DNA of 64,000 bases from Pontibacter sp. SGAir0037 (GTDB lineage Bacteria; Bacteroidota; Bacteroidia; Cytophagales; Hymenobacteraceae): positions 4,216,001 through 4,280,000 of the forward strand of contig NZ_CP028092.1 in NCBI RefSeq assembly GCF_005491705.1. The letters run 5' to 3'. The position numbers and the translations under genes were made by a program. The notes under the pieces were generated by a model, which saw nothing but the letters and a program-made list of their open reading frames with translations, searched no databases and was not told the origin of the DNA. This document shows positions 1-9,112 of the stretch, one piece after another (position 1 is the first letter of the stretch; each line of letters starts with the position of its first letter).

Positions 1-1581
1 AGCAAAATCGGAGTAGTAAATCTGGTAACAAACACTACCACGGCCATTGGTTTTATTGTATTCACATTTACGCATGTGGCTATACTTTATGAGTTTGGTG
101 TAGTGGCTGGCATCAACATTTTTGTGACGTTTATCATAAGCATGGTGCTTATACCTATTGTGTTTTCGTACCTGCCGCCACCAAGCCCGAGGCAGCTAAG
201 GCACCTGGATGCAAAGCCGCTGAACAAACTATTAGAGTTTTTCGATTACATTGTGCACCGCAAGCGCCACCTGGTTTATTTCTTTACTGCGGTAGCTTTA
301 GGTTTTTCCTGCTGGGGTATCTACAAAGTAAAGACTGTTTCTTATATGGTAGATGATCTGCCGAAAGAAAGCAGTGTAAATGCCGATCTTGCCTTCTTTG
401 AACATCATTTCGGAGGAGTAATGCCACTTGAAATTATCGTGGATACAGGAGTAAAGCAGGGAGTAATGCGCTTGCCTAACCTGAACAAATTAAATAAGCT
501 GGAGAATTTCCTGCATACACAACCCATCCTTTCGGCTCCCATTTCAGTAGTAGGTTTGGTAAAAACAGCTACACAGGCTTTCTATGAAGGAGATAAAGAG
601 TCGTACCGGCTGCCGGATAATACAGAGCGTAATTTCGTGTTCAGTTACCTAGCCAAGCAAAATGGAGGAGTAAACCAGCGGTTGCTTCGCTCTTTTGTAG
701 ACAGCACAGGTCAGAAAGCACGTATCTCGCTTAAAGTTGCCGACAAAGGATCCAGGGAATTAGATACGCTTATCCTGAAAAAGATAAAGCCTGAACTGCT
801 TGAGATTTACGGAGGAGAAGGCGTAACTGTAACGGAAGAAGGCAACACCACTACCTTTACCCGCGACGATACAGGCAGCCAAACCTCTGTTAGCCTGACA
901 GGTACAACGCTCTTATTCATCAAAGGAAACGAGTACCTTATCAACAACCTGCGGTCCAGTTTAATATTGGCGTTTGTGTTGGTAACTATTACCATTGCTT
1001 TGTTGTTTAAATCGGCAAGGGTGGTTATTATATCGCTCATTCCGAACATGATACCGCTTTTAATTGCCGGTGGCCTGATGGGGTTTTTCAACATACCGCT
1101 CAAGCCGAGTACGGCACTTATTTTCAGTATCGCGCTGGGAATAGCCATCGACGATTCGATACACTTTCTGGCAAAGTACAGAAATGAATTGTTTACGAAT
1201 GGGTTTAACGTGAGCAGGGCCATTACTACCAGTTTAACAGAGGCAGGTACCAGTATGGTATATACTTCTGTTATACTGTTCTTTGGCTTTGTTATATTTG
1301 CATTCTCAGAGTTTGGCGGTACAAAGGCATTGGGCTTGCTGATGTCGGTAAGTTTATTGATTGCATTGTTCACAAACCTGATTATATTGCCAACTTTGCT
1401 GATGAGTTTCGACAACGGCAGGTACGAGCGTGATCCGAATGCCTTGATAGAACAGTACGACGAGTTTTACCTGGAGCACGAAGATGAACAGCTGGACCTG
1501 AATCAGCTGAAGTTAAGATTAGAAGAAGAAGTAAGTACGGAAGAAGAAAATCCTGCAAATGGGAAAGTACAACGAGTATAA
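1..1581 (+). CDS. RND-superfamily (MMPL-like) exporter, 3' part
   Basis: The reading frame is open from base 1, so the true start lies outside the window; an internal GTG at 76 would cut into a membrane helix. The visible 526 or so residues show a transmembrane cluster, a large periplasmic loop (about 115-310), then a second membrane bundle with the RND-type sequence GIAIDDSIHFLAKYRN, and a charged cytoplasmic tail. Predicted exporters of this family move lipids or hydrophobic compounds across the inner membrane using the proton gradient; the substrate cannot be read from sequence. The last 23 bases overlap the start of ileS, which suggests translational coupling. Confidence 0.85.
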   Translation, partial: SKIGVVNLVTNTTTAIGFIVFTFTHVAILYEFGVVAGINIFVTFIISMVLIPIVFSYLPPPSPRQLRHLDAKPLNKLLEFFDYIVHRKRHLVYFFTAVALGFSCWGIYKVKTVSYMVDDLPKESSVNADLAFFEHHFGGVMPLEIIVDTGVKQGVMRLPNLNKLNKLENFLHTQPILSAPISVVGLVKTATQAFYEGDKESYRLPDNTERNFVFSYLAKQNGGVNQRLLRSFVDSTGQKARISLKVADKGSRELDTLILKKIKPELLEIYGGEGVTVTEEGNTTTFTRDDTGSQTSVSLTGTTLLFIKGNEYLINNLRSSLILAFVLVTITIALLFKSARVVIISLIPNMIPLLIAGGLMGFFNIPLKPSTALIFSIALGIAIDDSIHFLAKYRNELFTNGFNVSRAITTSLTEAGTSMVYTSVILFFGFVIFAFSEFGGTKALGLLMSVSLLIALFTNLIILPTLLMSFDNGRYERDPNALIEQYDEFYLEHEDEQLDLNQLKLRLEEEVSTEEENPANGKVQRV

Positions 1582-4500
1582 AAATCTGAATTACGCCAAA
1601 CTGGGCGAAGATGTACTGGCATTCTGGAAAGAGCAAAACATCTTCCAGAAGTCAGTAAGTACAAGAGAAGGGCACAAGCCTTTCGTTTTTTATGAAGGAC
1701 CACCTTCTGCAAACGGTACTCCTGGTATTCACCACGTGATGGCCCGTGCGGTAAAAGATATTTTCTGCCGCTACAAGACATTAAAAGGTTTCCAGGTAAA
1801 CCGTAAAGGCGGCTGGGATACCCACGGCCTGCCGGTAGAGCTACAGGTAGAGAAAGAGCTAGGTATTACCAAAGAAGATATCGGCAAGAAGATATCAGTA
1901 GAAGAGTATAACCAGCGCTGCCGCGAAACGGTTATGCGTTTTAAAAACCAGTGGGACGATCTGACAGAGAAGATGGGGTACTGGGTAGACCTCGACAACC
2001 CGTACATCACGTTCGAAAACGATTATATTGAATCCTGCTGGGCGCTGCTGAAGAAGCTGTACGATAAAGGTTATCTATACAAAGGCTATACTATTCAGCC
2101 ATACTCACCGGGAGCCGGTACAGGCTTAAGTTCGCATGAGCTGAACCAGCCGGGCTGCTACAGAATGGTAAAAGACACCACCATAGTTGCCCAGTTCGAG
2201 CTGAAGAAGATTACCCGCAACATGTTCCTGTTCGAAAATGAGGAGGAGAATGTATACATGCTGGCATGGACGACGACCCCCTGGACGCTTCCATCTAACA
2301 CAGCGCTGGCAGTAGGAAAAGGCATTAAGTATGTGAAGGTGAAAACTTATAACCCTTATACTTTTGCCCCTGTTTCGGTTGTACTGGCAAAAGACCTTGT
2401 TAGCCGCTACTTCAATCCGAAAGCTGCTGACCTGGCGCTGGAAGATTTTAAAGCAGGCGATAAGCTGATCCCTTTTAAAGTAGTAGAAGAGTTTGTGGGA
2501 GCTGATCTGGCAGGAGTAGAGTATCACCAGCTGATGCCGTATGTGCAGCCGGGTAAACCAGCCTTTAGAGTAGTGGTAGGCGACTTCGTAACCACAGAAG
2601 ACGGTACAGGTATCGTGCACATCGCACCTACTTTTGGTGCAGACGACTTTAGAGTAGCTGCCCAGAATGATATACCGGCTCTGCTGGTGCTGGATGAGAA
2701 CGGAAAGCCAATGCCGCTGGTGGATAAGCAAGGCCGGTTTGTACCTCAGGTAACCGACTTTGCTGGTATGTATGTAAAAAACTATACTGGCGAAGACGAA
2801 AATGCGGTTGACTACAAACCAACGGATGTTAAGATCGCCATTAAGCTAAAAGAAGAAAATAAAGCCTTTAAGGTAGAGAAATACGAGCACACTTACCCAC
2901 ACTGCTGGCGTACGGATAAGCCCGTGCTGTACTACCCGCTGGATAGCTGGTTTATTAAAACCACAGCGGTAAAAGACAGGCTGATCGAGCTGAACAAGAC
3001 CATCAATTGGAAACCGGAATCTACAGGTACAGGCCGTTTTGGTAACTGGCTCGAGAACCTGGTAGACTGGAACCTTTCCCGATCACGCTACTGGGGCACC
3101 CCGCTTCCTATCTGGAGAACAGAAGACGGCGACGAGGAACTATGCATCGGCTCATTAGAGCAACTGCGTGCCGAAATCGAAAAAGCCGTAGCAGCAGGGG
3201 TAATGGAGAGCGTGGTAGAACTGAACGACCTGCATCGGCCGTATGTGGATAACATCGTGTTGGTAAGCGGCTCCGGAAAAGCAATGTACAGAGAGACAGA
3301 CCTTATCGATGTATGGTTCGACTCTGGTGCCATGCCTTATGCACAGTGGCACTACCCGCTTGAGAACAGCGATATCTTTGAACAAAATTTCCCGGCCGAC
3401 TACATAGCAGAAGGTGTGGATCAGACACGTGGCTGGTTCTTTACCCTGCATGCGCTGGCGGTTATGCTGGAAGATAGCGTGGCCTACAAAAATGTAATTG
3501 CCAACGGATTGGTGCTGGATAAAAACGGCAACAAGATGAGCAAGCGCTTGGGCAATGCGGTGGATCCATTTGAAATGATCGGAAAGTATGGCCCTGATGC
3601 GGTTCGCTGGTACATGATCTCTAACGCACCACCTTGGGATAACCTGAAGTTTAACGAAGACGGTGTGGTAGAAACTCAGCGCCGTTTCTTCGGCACCCTT
3701 CAGAACACGTATTCATTTTTCGCGCTGTATGCCAACCTCGATAACTTTAATTATGCCGAGGCTGATGTGCCCCTGGAAAGAAGAACTGAAAGCGACCGCT
3801 GGATCATCTCCAAATTAAACACGCTGGTACAGGAAGTGGACGCCAACCTAGCCGACTACGACCCAACCCGTGCCGCGCGCGCGATACAGGATTTTGTAAT
3901 CGACGACCTGAGTAACTGGTATGTACGCCTGAACCGCAAACGCTTCTGGAAAGGTGAATACAACGAAGATAAAATGGCGGCTTACCAGACGCTGTACACC
4001 TGTCTGGAAACCATAGCCAAGGTTGCTTCTCCGATTGCACCGTTCTATATGGAGCAACTGTACAGCGACCTAAACCAGGTGAGCGGTAAAAACCAGGAGG
4101 AGTCGGTGCACCTGACGCTTTACCCGGAGGTAGCAGAAGGCGCTATAGACAAAGACCTGGAAGAGCGCATGCAACTGGCACAAACAGTATCGTCGTTGGT
4201 ACACTCGCTGCGTAAGAAGCACATGATCAAAGTGCGCCAGCCACTGCAGCGCATCCTCATACCGGTGCTGAACGAACATACAAAGGTGCAGATACAGGCG
4301 GTGGAAGATCTGATCATGAGTGAGGTGAACGTGAAGCACGTGGAGTATATCGACGATACATCCGGCATCCTGGTAAAGAAGATCAAGCCGAATTTTAAGA
4401 AGCTGGGTCAGGTATTCGGACCAAAGATGAAACTGGTAGCCGCTGCTGTTCAGCAGATGAACCAGGAGAATATTGCGCAACTCGAGCGAGAAGGCGGCTT

Positions 4501-4903
4501 CGAAGTATATATCAGCGAAGATGAAACAGCCGTTCTTACACCAGAAGATGTAGAAATTTCTTCAGAAGATATCCCGGGCTGGTTAGTGGCCAGCGAAGGC
4601 AAGCTGACTGTAGCCCTGGATGTAACCATTACTGAAGAGCTGAAGCAGGAAGGTATTGCCCGCGATCTGGTAAACCGTATCCAGAACCTGCGCAAAGACA
4701 GCAACCTGGAGGTACAGGATAAGATCCATATCGCCATGCAGCTATCTGCACCAGAGGTAAATGCGGCTGTTGAGAGCTTCCAGGGCTATATTTGCACCGA
4801 AACGCAAGCATTGAGCCTGAACCTGGTAGATGTAATAACAGATGGCACACTCTTAGACATCGACGACTACCAGGTACAAGTGCAGATACAGGTAGAGGGA
4901 TAG
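1559..4903 (+). CDS. ileS: Isoleucyl-tRNA synthetase, IleRS2 type with altered GIHH signature
   Basis: Class Ia synthetase charging tRNA-Ile in the cytoplasm. At 1114 residues it has the length of the eukaryote-like IleRS2 group. WDTHGLPVE (about 82-90) and NKMSKR (KMSKS loop, about 658-663) are present, followed by the anticodon-binding domain and a long C-terminal extension. The first signature, normally HxGH, reads P-G-I-H-H (GIHH at 56-59), so the first and third positions look exchanged. Such GxHH enzymes are known among IleRS2 and are associated with very high mupirocin resistance. The ATG at 1559 overlaps the exporter gene by 23 bp. lspA follows after 71 bp, so the three genes probably form one transcript. 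Confidence 0.97.
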   Translation: MGKYNEYKNLNYAKLGEDVLAFWKEQNIFQKSVSTREGHKPFVFYEGPPSANGTPGIHHVMARAVKDIFCRYKTLKGFQVNRKGGWDTHGLPVELQVEKELGITKEDIGKKISVEEYNQRCRETVMRFKNQWDDLTEKMGYWVDLDNPYITFENDYIESCWALLKKLYDKGYLYKGYTIQPYSPGAGTGLSSHELNQPGCYRMVKDTTIVAQFELKKITRNMFLFENEEENVYMLAWTTTPWTLPSNTALAVGKGIKYVKVKTYNPYTFAPVSVVLAKDLVSRYFNPKAADLALEDFKAGDKLIPFKVVEEFVGADLAGVEYHQLMPYVQPGKPAFRVVVGDFVTTEDGTGIVHIAPTFGADDFRVAAQNDIPALLVLDENGKPMPLVDKQGRFVPQVTDFAGMYVKNYTGEDENAVDYKPTDVKIAIKLKEENKAFKVEKYEHTYPHCWRTDKPVLYYPLDSWFIKTTAVKDRLIELNKTINWKPESTGTGRFGNWLENLVDWNLSRSRYWGTPLPIWRTEDGDEELCIGSLEQLRAEIEKAVAAGVMESVVELNDLHRPYVDNIVLVSGSGKAMYRETDLIDVWFDSGAMPYAQWHYPLENSDIFEQNFPADYIAEGVDQTRGWFFTLHALAVMLEDSVAYKNVIANGLVLDKNGNKMSKRLGNAVDPFEMIGKYGPDAVRWYMISNAPPWDNLKFNEDGVVETQRRFFGTLQNTYSFFALYANLDNFNYAEADVPLERRTESDRWIISKLNTLVQEVDANLADYDPTRAARAIQDFVIDDLSNWYVRLNRKRFWKGEYNEDKMAAYQTLYTCLETIAKVASPIAPFYMEQLYSDLNQVSGKNQEESVHLTLYPEVAEGAIDKDLEERMQLAQTVSSLVHSLRKKHMIKVRQPLQRILIPVLNEHTKVQIQAVEDLIMSEVNVKHVEYIDDTSGILVKKIKPNFKKLGQVFGPKMKLVAAAVQQMNQENIAQLEREGGFEVYISEDETAVLTPEDVEISSEDIPGWLVASEGKLTVALDVTITEELKQEGIARDLVNRIQNLRKDSNLEVQDKIHIAMQLSAPEVNAAVESFQGYICTETQALSLNLVDVITDGTLLDIDDYQVQVQIQVEG

Positions 4904-4974
4904 TTGTGCGACATTTAAAAATGTAGTTTAATGCCCAGCTCTAAGCCAGAAAAGTTGGTGCCTAATTTAAAAAT

Positions 4975-5667
4975 ATGAAATACTGGAAATATTATTTAAT
5001 AAGCGTCCTTGTCATACTAATTGACCAGGCAGTAAAGCTTGCGGTGCATTATAACATGTATCCGGGCGAGCCTGGAGAGATTGTTCTGCTTGGCGATTGG
5101 TTAAAGCTGCATTACACTACAAACCCAGGTATGGCATTTGGCGTGGAATTAGGTTCCGACTATGGTAAATTGGTTTTAACCTTGTTCAGATTGGTTGCGA
5201 CTTTTGGCATTGGCTATTACCTGTATTACCTGGCCAGACACAAAGCCGCGATTGGGCTGATATGGTGTATTGCCCTCATTTTGGGTGGAGCTATCGGTAA
5301 CTTAGTAGATAGTACTTTCTACGGTGTTTTCTTAGGATTACAAACTGATGGCTCTACAACTCCATGGTTTCATGGGGAGGTAATAGATATGTTCTACGTG
5401 GATATCTGGAAAGGTACTATTCCACACTGGGTGCCACTTATCGGAGGCTCTATGACTGCTTTATGGCCTATATTCAATGTTGCTGATTCGGCCATATTTG
5501 TTGGTGTGCTGCTTATTCTGTTAAACCAGAAGCGTTTTTTTGCACAGGAGCCGGAGCAAAAAGCTACTACAGGTAGTACAAATATAAGCTCGGCTGCTAC
5601 CACACGAAACGCACCCGATTTTCCGGAATCAACAGACGTTGAGGCAGAGCACAGAAGAGAAATTTAA
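4975..5667 (+). CDS. lspA: Lipoprotein signal peptidase (signal peptidase II)
   Basis: Aspartic protease of the inner membrane that cleaves lipoprotein signal peptides before the lipidated cysteine. Four hydrophobic segments are visible. The two catalytic aspartates fit GNLVDS (D112) and NVADS (D171). The stretch between them is longer than in proteobacterial LspA, and there is a hydrophilic tail after about residue 190, giving 230 residues against about 165 in E. coli. It follows ileS, a gene order also common in other phyla. A terminator-like hairpin lies just downstream. Substrates within this window include LptC and the lipoprotein at 21177. Confidence 0.96.
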   Translation: MKYWKYYLISVLVILIDQAVKLAVHYNMYPGEPGEIVLLGDWLKLHYTTNPGMAFGVELGSDYGKLVLTLFRLVATFGIGYYLYYLARHKAAIGLIWCIALILGGAIGNLVDSTFYGVFLGLQTDGSTTPWFHGEVIDMFYVDIWKGTIPHWVPLIGGSMTALWPIFNVADSAIFVGVLLILLNQKRFFAQEPEQKATTGSTNISSAATTRNAPDFPESTDVEAEHRREI

Positions 5668-5686
5668 CCTAGAATAAATCAGAAAG

Positions 5687-5727
5687 AAGGGGGAGCTGTT
5701 CCACATGGAGCAGTTCCCTTTTTTTGT
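5687..5727 (+). terminator. Rho-independent terminator after lspA
   Basis: An imperfect stem (GGGAGCTGTTCC paired with GGAGCAGTTCCC around an ACAT loop) is followed directly by seven T residues. It ends the exporter-ileS-lspA transcript. Confidence 0.75.
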
Positions 5728-5801
5728 TCAGGCAGCAGTTCCAAAAGCTACATGATGTTTACTAAACCTGTGAGCACCTGTACTGCTGTATTCAAGTACC
5801 A

Positions 5802-6407
5802 CTACAAAACTCCTTTCTCTTCCAGCTTTTCCCGAAGTGCCTCAGGAGACGTAAAATGAATGCTCGGTATACCTAGCTCTTCTGCCGCTTTTACGTTGCG
5901 CAGGTTATCATCGATAAACACCGCCTCCTCAGGCTTTACCTGGTACCTGTCTAACAGCGTCTGGTAAAAGCTTGGGAATGGTTTTCGGTCTTTCTCATCT
6001 CCAGATACCACCACGCCATCAAACCAGTTTAAGAAGTCAAATCGCTCTTTGGCAATAGGAAAGGTTTCGGCTGACCAGTTTGTAAGAGCGTAAATTTTGT
6101 ACTTGTTGCTTTCCTTGAGCTCTCTGAAAATAGCTACTGTGCCTTCTATAGCACCGCCCAACATTTCTTCCCAGCGTCCATAAAAAGCTTGTATATACGC
6201 TGCATGATCCGGAAACTGTTCCACCAGCATAGCTGTGGCCTCCTGAAGGGAACGACCTGCATCTTGTTCTTCGTTCCAGGCTGGAGTGCAGATGTTTTCC
6301 AGGAAATGCAGCATTTCAGCTTCTTCCTGAAAAATTTTGCGATAGAGGTAATGCGGGTTCCAATCGATCAGGACCGCGCCTAAATCGAATATAATGGCTT
6401 TTGTCAT
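5802..6407 (-). CDS. HAD-superfamily hydrolase (YihX-like, subfamily IA)
   Basis: Cytoplasmic haloacid-dehalogenase-fold phosphatase of 201 residues. Motif I is FDLGAVLID, with nucleophile D8; the usual second Asp is replaced by Gly, as in the YihX-type subgroup. Motif II is in ALTNWS (about 117-122), the lysine of motif III is in DRKPFPSF, and motif IV is FIDDN. A helical cap lies between motifs I and II. The substrate is probably a sugar phosphate or other small phosphoester, but this cannot be determined. It stands alone, convergent with lspA. Confidence 0.85.
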   Translation of the reverse strand: MTKAIIFDLGAVLIDWNPHYLYRKIFQEEAEMLHFLENICTPAWNEEQDAGRSLQEATAMLVEQFPDHAAYIQAFYGRWEEMLGGAIEGTVAIFRELKESNKYKIYALTNWSAETFPIAKERFDFLNWFDGVVVSGDEKDRKPFPSFYQTLLDRYQVKPEEAVFIDDNLRNVKAAEELGIPSIHFTSPEALREKLEEKGVL

Positions 6408-6582
6408 AGTTTGCTTTTGTAAATGTTGTACTTGCTAATTTACCCGCTCCTGTACGTAAAACAAATAAAATCATTCTAGAGGTTTGTCAATAAGAGGCAA
6501 GGCTATGAAACATTCGGGTGCCAAACCATAAACAATCTGCCAAAAAAGCTTATTTTTACCAAAAGCTTAAACTAAAATACCC

Positions 6583-8397
6583 TTGGCAACTCCAACTCCC
6601 ATACTTAAGGTAAACAATCTCAAAACTGTTTTTTCAACACACAGAGGTACTACCACAGCCGTGGATAAAGTATCGTTTGAGATTTATCCGGGCGAGACTG
6701 TGGCCATAGTAGGAGAATCGGGTTCGGGTAAGTCTGTCACATCGCTTTCGGTAATGCGGCTCATTAACACCCCACCAGGTAAAATTGCAGGTGGAACAGC
6801 CGTTTTTCAATCGGAGAAATTTGGAGAAGTAGACCTGTTCTCGTTGCCCGAAAAGAAAATGCAGGAAATACGCGGCAACGAGATCTCCATGATTTTTCAG
6901 GAACCGATGTCTTCGCTAAATCCAGTTTATACTTGTGGAAAACAGGTAGCGGAAGTACTGCTGCTGCATACCGATATATCTAAAAAAGAAGCCAAAGAAC
7001 GTACGGTTGCCTTATTTGAGAAGGCAAAGCTTCCAAGGCCGGAGAAAATTTACGATGCTTATCCACATGAGATTTCAGGTGGGCAAAAGCAGCGGGTAAT
7101 GATAGCAATGGCTATGGCTTGCGAACCCAGTATACTTATTGCAGACGAGCCTACCACAGCACTGGATGTAACTGTGCAGGCGCGTATGCTGGAGCTGATT
7201 GATGAATTGCGTGTAAAAGAAAATACAGCAGTCCTCTTTATCACACACGATCTGGGAGTAGTGGCCGAGATAGCTGACCGGATTCTGGTAATGTATAAAG
7301 GCAAGCTGGTAGAGCAGGGCAAGGTGCTGGACATCTTTACCAATCCGCAACATCCTTATACAAAAGGCTTGCTGGCCTGCAGGCCAAAGCTATCCGCCAA
7401 AGCACAATCGCTGTTGCCCACTGTTTCTGATTTTATGTATGAGGATGAACAGGGAAACATATTGGAAAAAAAGCCTATGTTACCTGAAGAGCCTTTAATA
7501 GAGGAGCATACGGATGTGCGTGCTCTTCGCAGGTCGGAGAACAGGCAGAAAGCAGCTCTGTTGCAGGTAAGGGATCTGAAAGTATACTTCCCTATAAAGA
7601 AAGGTTTATTTGCCCGCACAACTGATTATGTAAAAGCTGTTGATGGAGTAAGTTTTGATGTGCAGGCAGGTGAAACCATTGGTTTGGTTGGAGAGTCAGG
7701 ATGCGGTAAAACTACCTTAGGACGTACCTTGTTACGATTGGTAGAACCAACAGCAGGAAGTATCTTATTTGAAGGCCGAAACATTGCAACGCTAAGTGCT
7801 GAAGAGCTTCGGAAAGGGCGTCGTGACTTCCAGATGATTTTCCAGGACCCTTATGCTTCGCTAAACCCCATGCATACTATAGGCGATGCTATAATGGAGC
7901 CAATGCGTGTGCATAAGCTATATAAAAATGATCACGAACGCCGTGGAAAAGTAATGGAACTGCTTGATAAGGTAGGGCTTATGCCTGAGCATTTTCAGCG
8001 TTATCCACATGAGTTCTCAGGAGGGCAAAGGCAGCGCATCAGCATTGCCCGGGCTTTGGCCCTGCAGCCAAAATGTATTATCTGTGATGAATCAGTATCC
8101 GCTTTAGATGTATCGGTACAGGCGCAGGTACTAAACCTTTTGAATAAGCTGAAGCAAGAGTTTCAGATAACCTATATCTTTATTACACACGATCTTTCGG
8201 TAGCTAAATACATGTCGGACCGTATTTTGGTAATGAGTAAAGGCCGGATAGTGGAAAGTGGAGTGCCGGATCAGCTATACCTGAACCCACAGCAGGAGTA
8301 TACGCGCACCCTGATCAGTGCTATTCCAAAAGGAGATCCGGAGGACATTGTTGCTGCACAAAAGAAACGAGAGGCAATGCGTGCCGGAGTAGTTTAA
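6583..8397 (+). CDS. Oligopeptide ABC transporter, fused double ATP-binding protein
   Basis: Two complete ABC ATPase domains in one chain of 604 residues, like YejF or GsiA. Domain 1 has Walker A GESGSGKS (about 44-51) and signature SGGQKQR; domain 2 has GESGCGKTT (about 370) and SGGQRQR. Each is followed by the oligopeptide/dipeptide-specific C-terminal region (HPYT in the first copy, QEYT in the second). It would energise import of peptides or related compounds through a permease encoded elsewhere; none is adjacent. The start is a TTG: an in-frame stop lies 15 bases upstream and no earlier ATG exists, while the ABC fold needs these first residues. A strong terminator follows. Confidence 0.93.
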   Translation: MATPTPILKVNNLKTVFSTHRGTTTAVDKVSFEIYPGETVAIVGESGSGKSVTSLSVMRLINTPPGKIAGGTAVFQSEKFGEVDLFSLPEKKMQEIRGNEISMIFQEPMSSLNPVYTCGKQVAEVLLLHTDISKKEAKERTVALFEKAKLPRPEKIYDAYPHEISGGQKQRVMIAMAMACEPSILIADEPTTALDVTVQARMLELIDELRVKENTAVLFITHDLGVVAEIADRILVMYKGKLVEQGKVLDIFTNPQHPYTKGLLACRPKLSAKAQSLLPTVSDFMYEDEQGNILEKKPMLPEEPLIEEHTDVRALRRSENRQKAALLQVRDLKVYFPIKKGLFARTTDYVKAVDGVSFDVQAGETIGLVGESGCGKTTLGRTLLRLVEPTAGSILFEGRNIATLSAEELRKGRRDFQMIFQDPYASLNPMHTIGDAIMEPMRVHKLYKNDHERRGKVMELLDKVGLMPEHFQRYPHEFSGGQRQRISIARALALQPKCIICDESVSALDVSVQAQVLNLLNKLKQEFQITYIFITHDLSVAKYMSDRILVMSKGRIVESGVPDQLYLNPQQEYTRTLISAIPKGDPEDIVAAQKKREAMRAGVV

Positions 8398-8415
8398 GCC
8401 TCTCTCGTTAAAAAT

Positions 8416-8458
8416 AAAACCCCGTATAAAGCTATATGATAGCTTTATACGGGGTTTT
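8416..8458. terminator. Perfect 20-bp inverted-repeat terminator
   Basis: The arms AAAACCCCGTATAAAGCTAT (8416-8435) and its exact complement (8439-8458) are separated by three bases, with A-runs on the left and T-runs on the right. It can act on both strands: for the ABC gene on the plus strand and for the small ORF at 8515 on the minus strand. Confidence 0.85.
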
Positions 8459-8514
8459 ATTTTTACTAACTTACGAGTAAGTAAGTATAGTAGTTGCCTT
8501 AGAGTTTGTCAGGG

Positions 8515-8646
8515 TTACTCTATTCTTTTATTTCTTAAGCGGTTCCTTTTAAATCTATATAATGCAAAACTAGATTTAAAATCCCGAAACATTAAGTAAA
8601 GGCAATAAAAGAATAAGGGGACAACAACAATTGCAATAGTAAGCAT
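8515..8646 (-). CDS. Small one-helix membrane protein, 43 residues
   Basis: ATG at 8646 on the minus strand, stop at 8515. The product is one hydrophobic segment (about 2-20, rich in Ile, Val, Leu and Phe) followed by an Arg/Lys-rich tail ending KRNRLRNKRIE, the layout expected for a small inner-membrane protein with a cytoplasmic tail. A good promoter (TATTTTTG with TTG 20 bases upstream) lies about 65 bases before the start, and a strong inverted-repeat terminator lies about 55 bases after the stop. I know no family. Promoter, ORF and terminator all in order make it likely to be real. Confidence 0.5.
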   Translation of the reverse strand: MLTIAIVVVPLFFYCLYLMFRDFKSSFALYRFKRNRLRNKRIE

Positions 8647-8710
8647 AGCTTGGTTATAGAATGATAGATTTGGAATTTGGCTTCAGTCTTATTCAAAGAA
8701 AATCATCAAG

Positions 8711-8741
8711 CAAAAATACAAGTAAATTTAAAATTTGGCAA
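8711..8741 (-). promoter_or_regulatory. Bacteroidota-type promoter for the 43-residue ORF
   Basis: On the minus strand, TTG (8739-8741) and TATTTTTG (8711-8718) are spaced by 20 bases, an exact match to the TTG / TAnnTTTG consensus of the Bacteroidota primary sigma factor. Transcription would begin near 8704. Confidence 0.6.
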
Positions 8742-9112
8742 TCTAAAATAATAAATATCAGAAGATACAGTCTTACTTTAATATTAACCCATTTAAATAT
8801 AGTTATTTAAGTATTTAAATAAAGCAAAGTTTATTGCTCGAGTTTACTACATAAGGTGTTACACAACCTTGCTGCTAACAACTCGACAGTACAAAAAGTT
8901 TTCTTTTCTGCTTTTTCAGGTATCAATTTCCTACATCTGGTTAGTTCAATTGCTCTTATATAGAAGTTTTTCTATAGATTCACCTCAAATTAGCTCTTGC
9001 TTTAACCTAAGCACCTGTTACAGGCGTATAGTACTGATAAACAATAGTAGGCTTAAAGTTTTGGTTAAGACCCGAAAAACATCTTTAGCCATAAGGAGAC
9101 AAAAGACAATAC
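8742..9112. other. AT-rich intergenic region upstream of rnr
   Basis: No convincing gene. It contains an AT-only inverted repeat (ATTTAAATA at 8791-8799 and TATTTAAAT at 8812-8820) and is very AT-rich up to about 8860. An open frame at 8869-9123 runs into the start of rnr but has no family features and poor composition. A purine run AAGGAG lies about 15 bases before the rnr ATG, unusual for this phylum. I could not find an exact TAnnTTTG box for rnr here. Confidence 0.5.
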
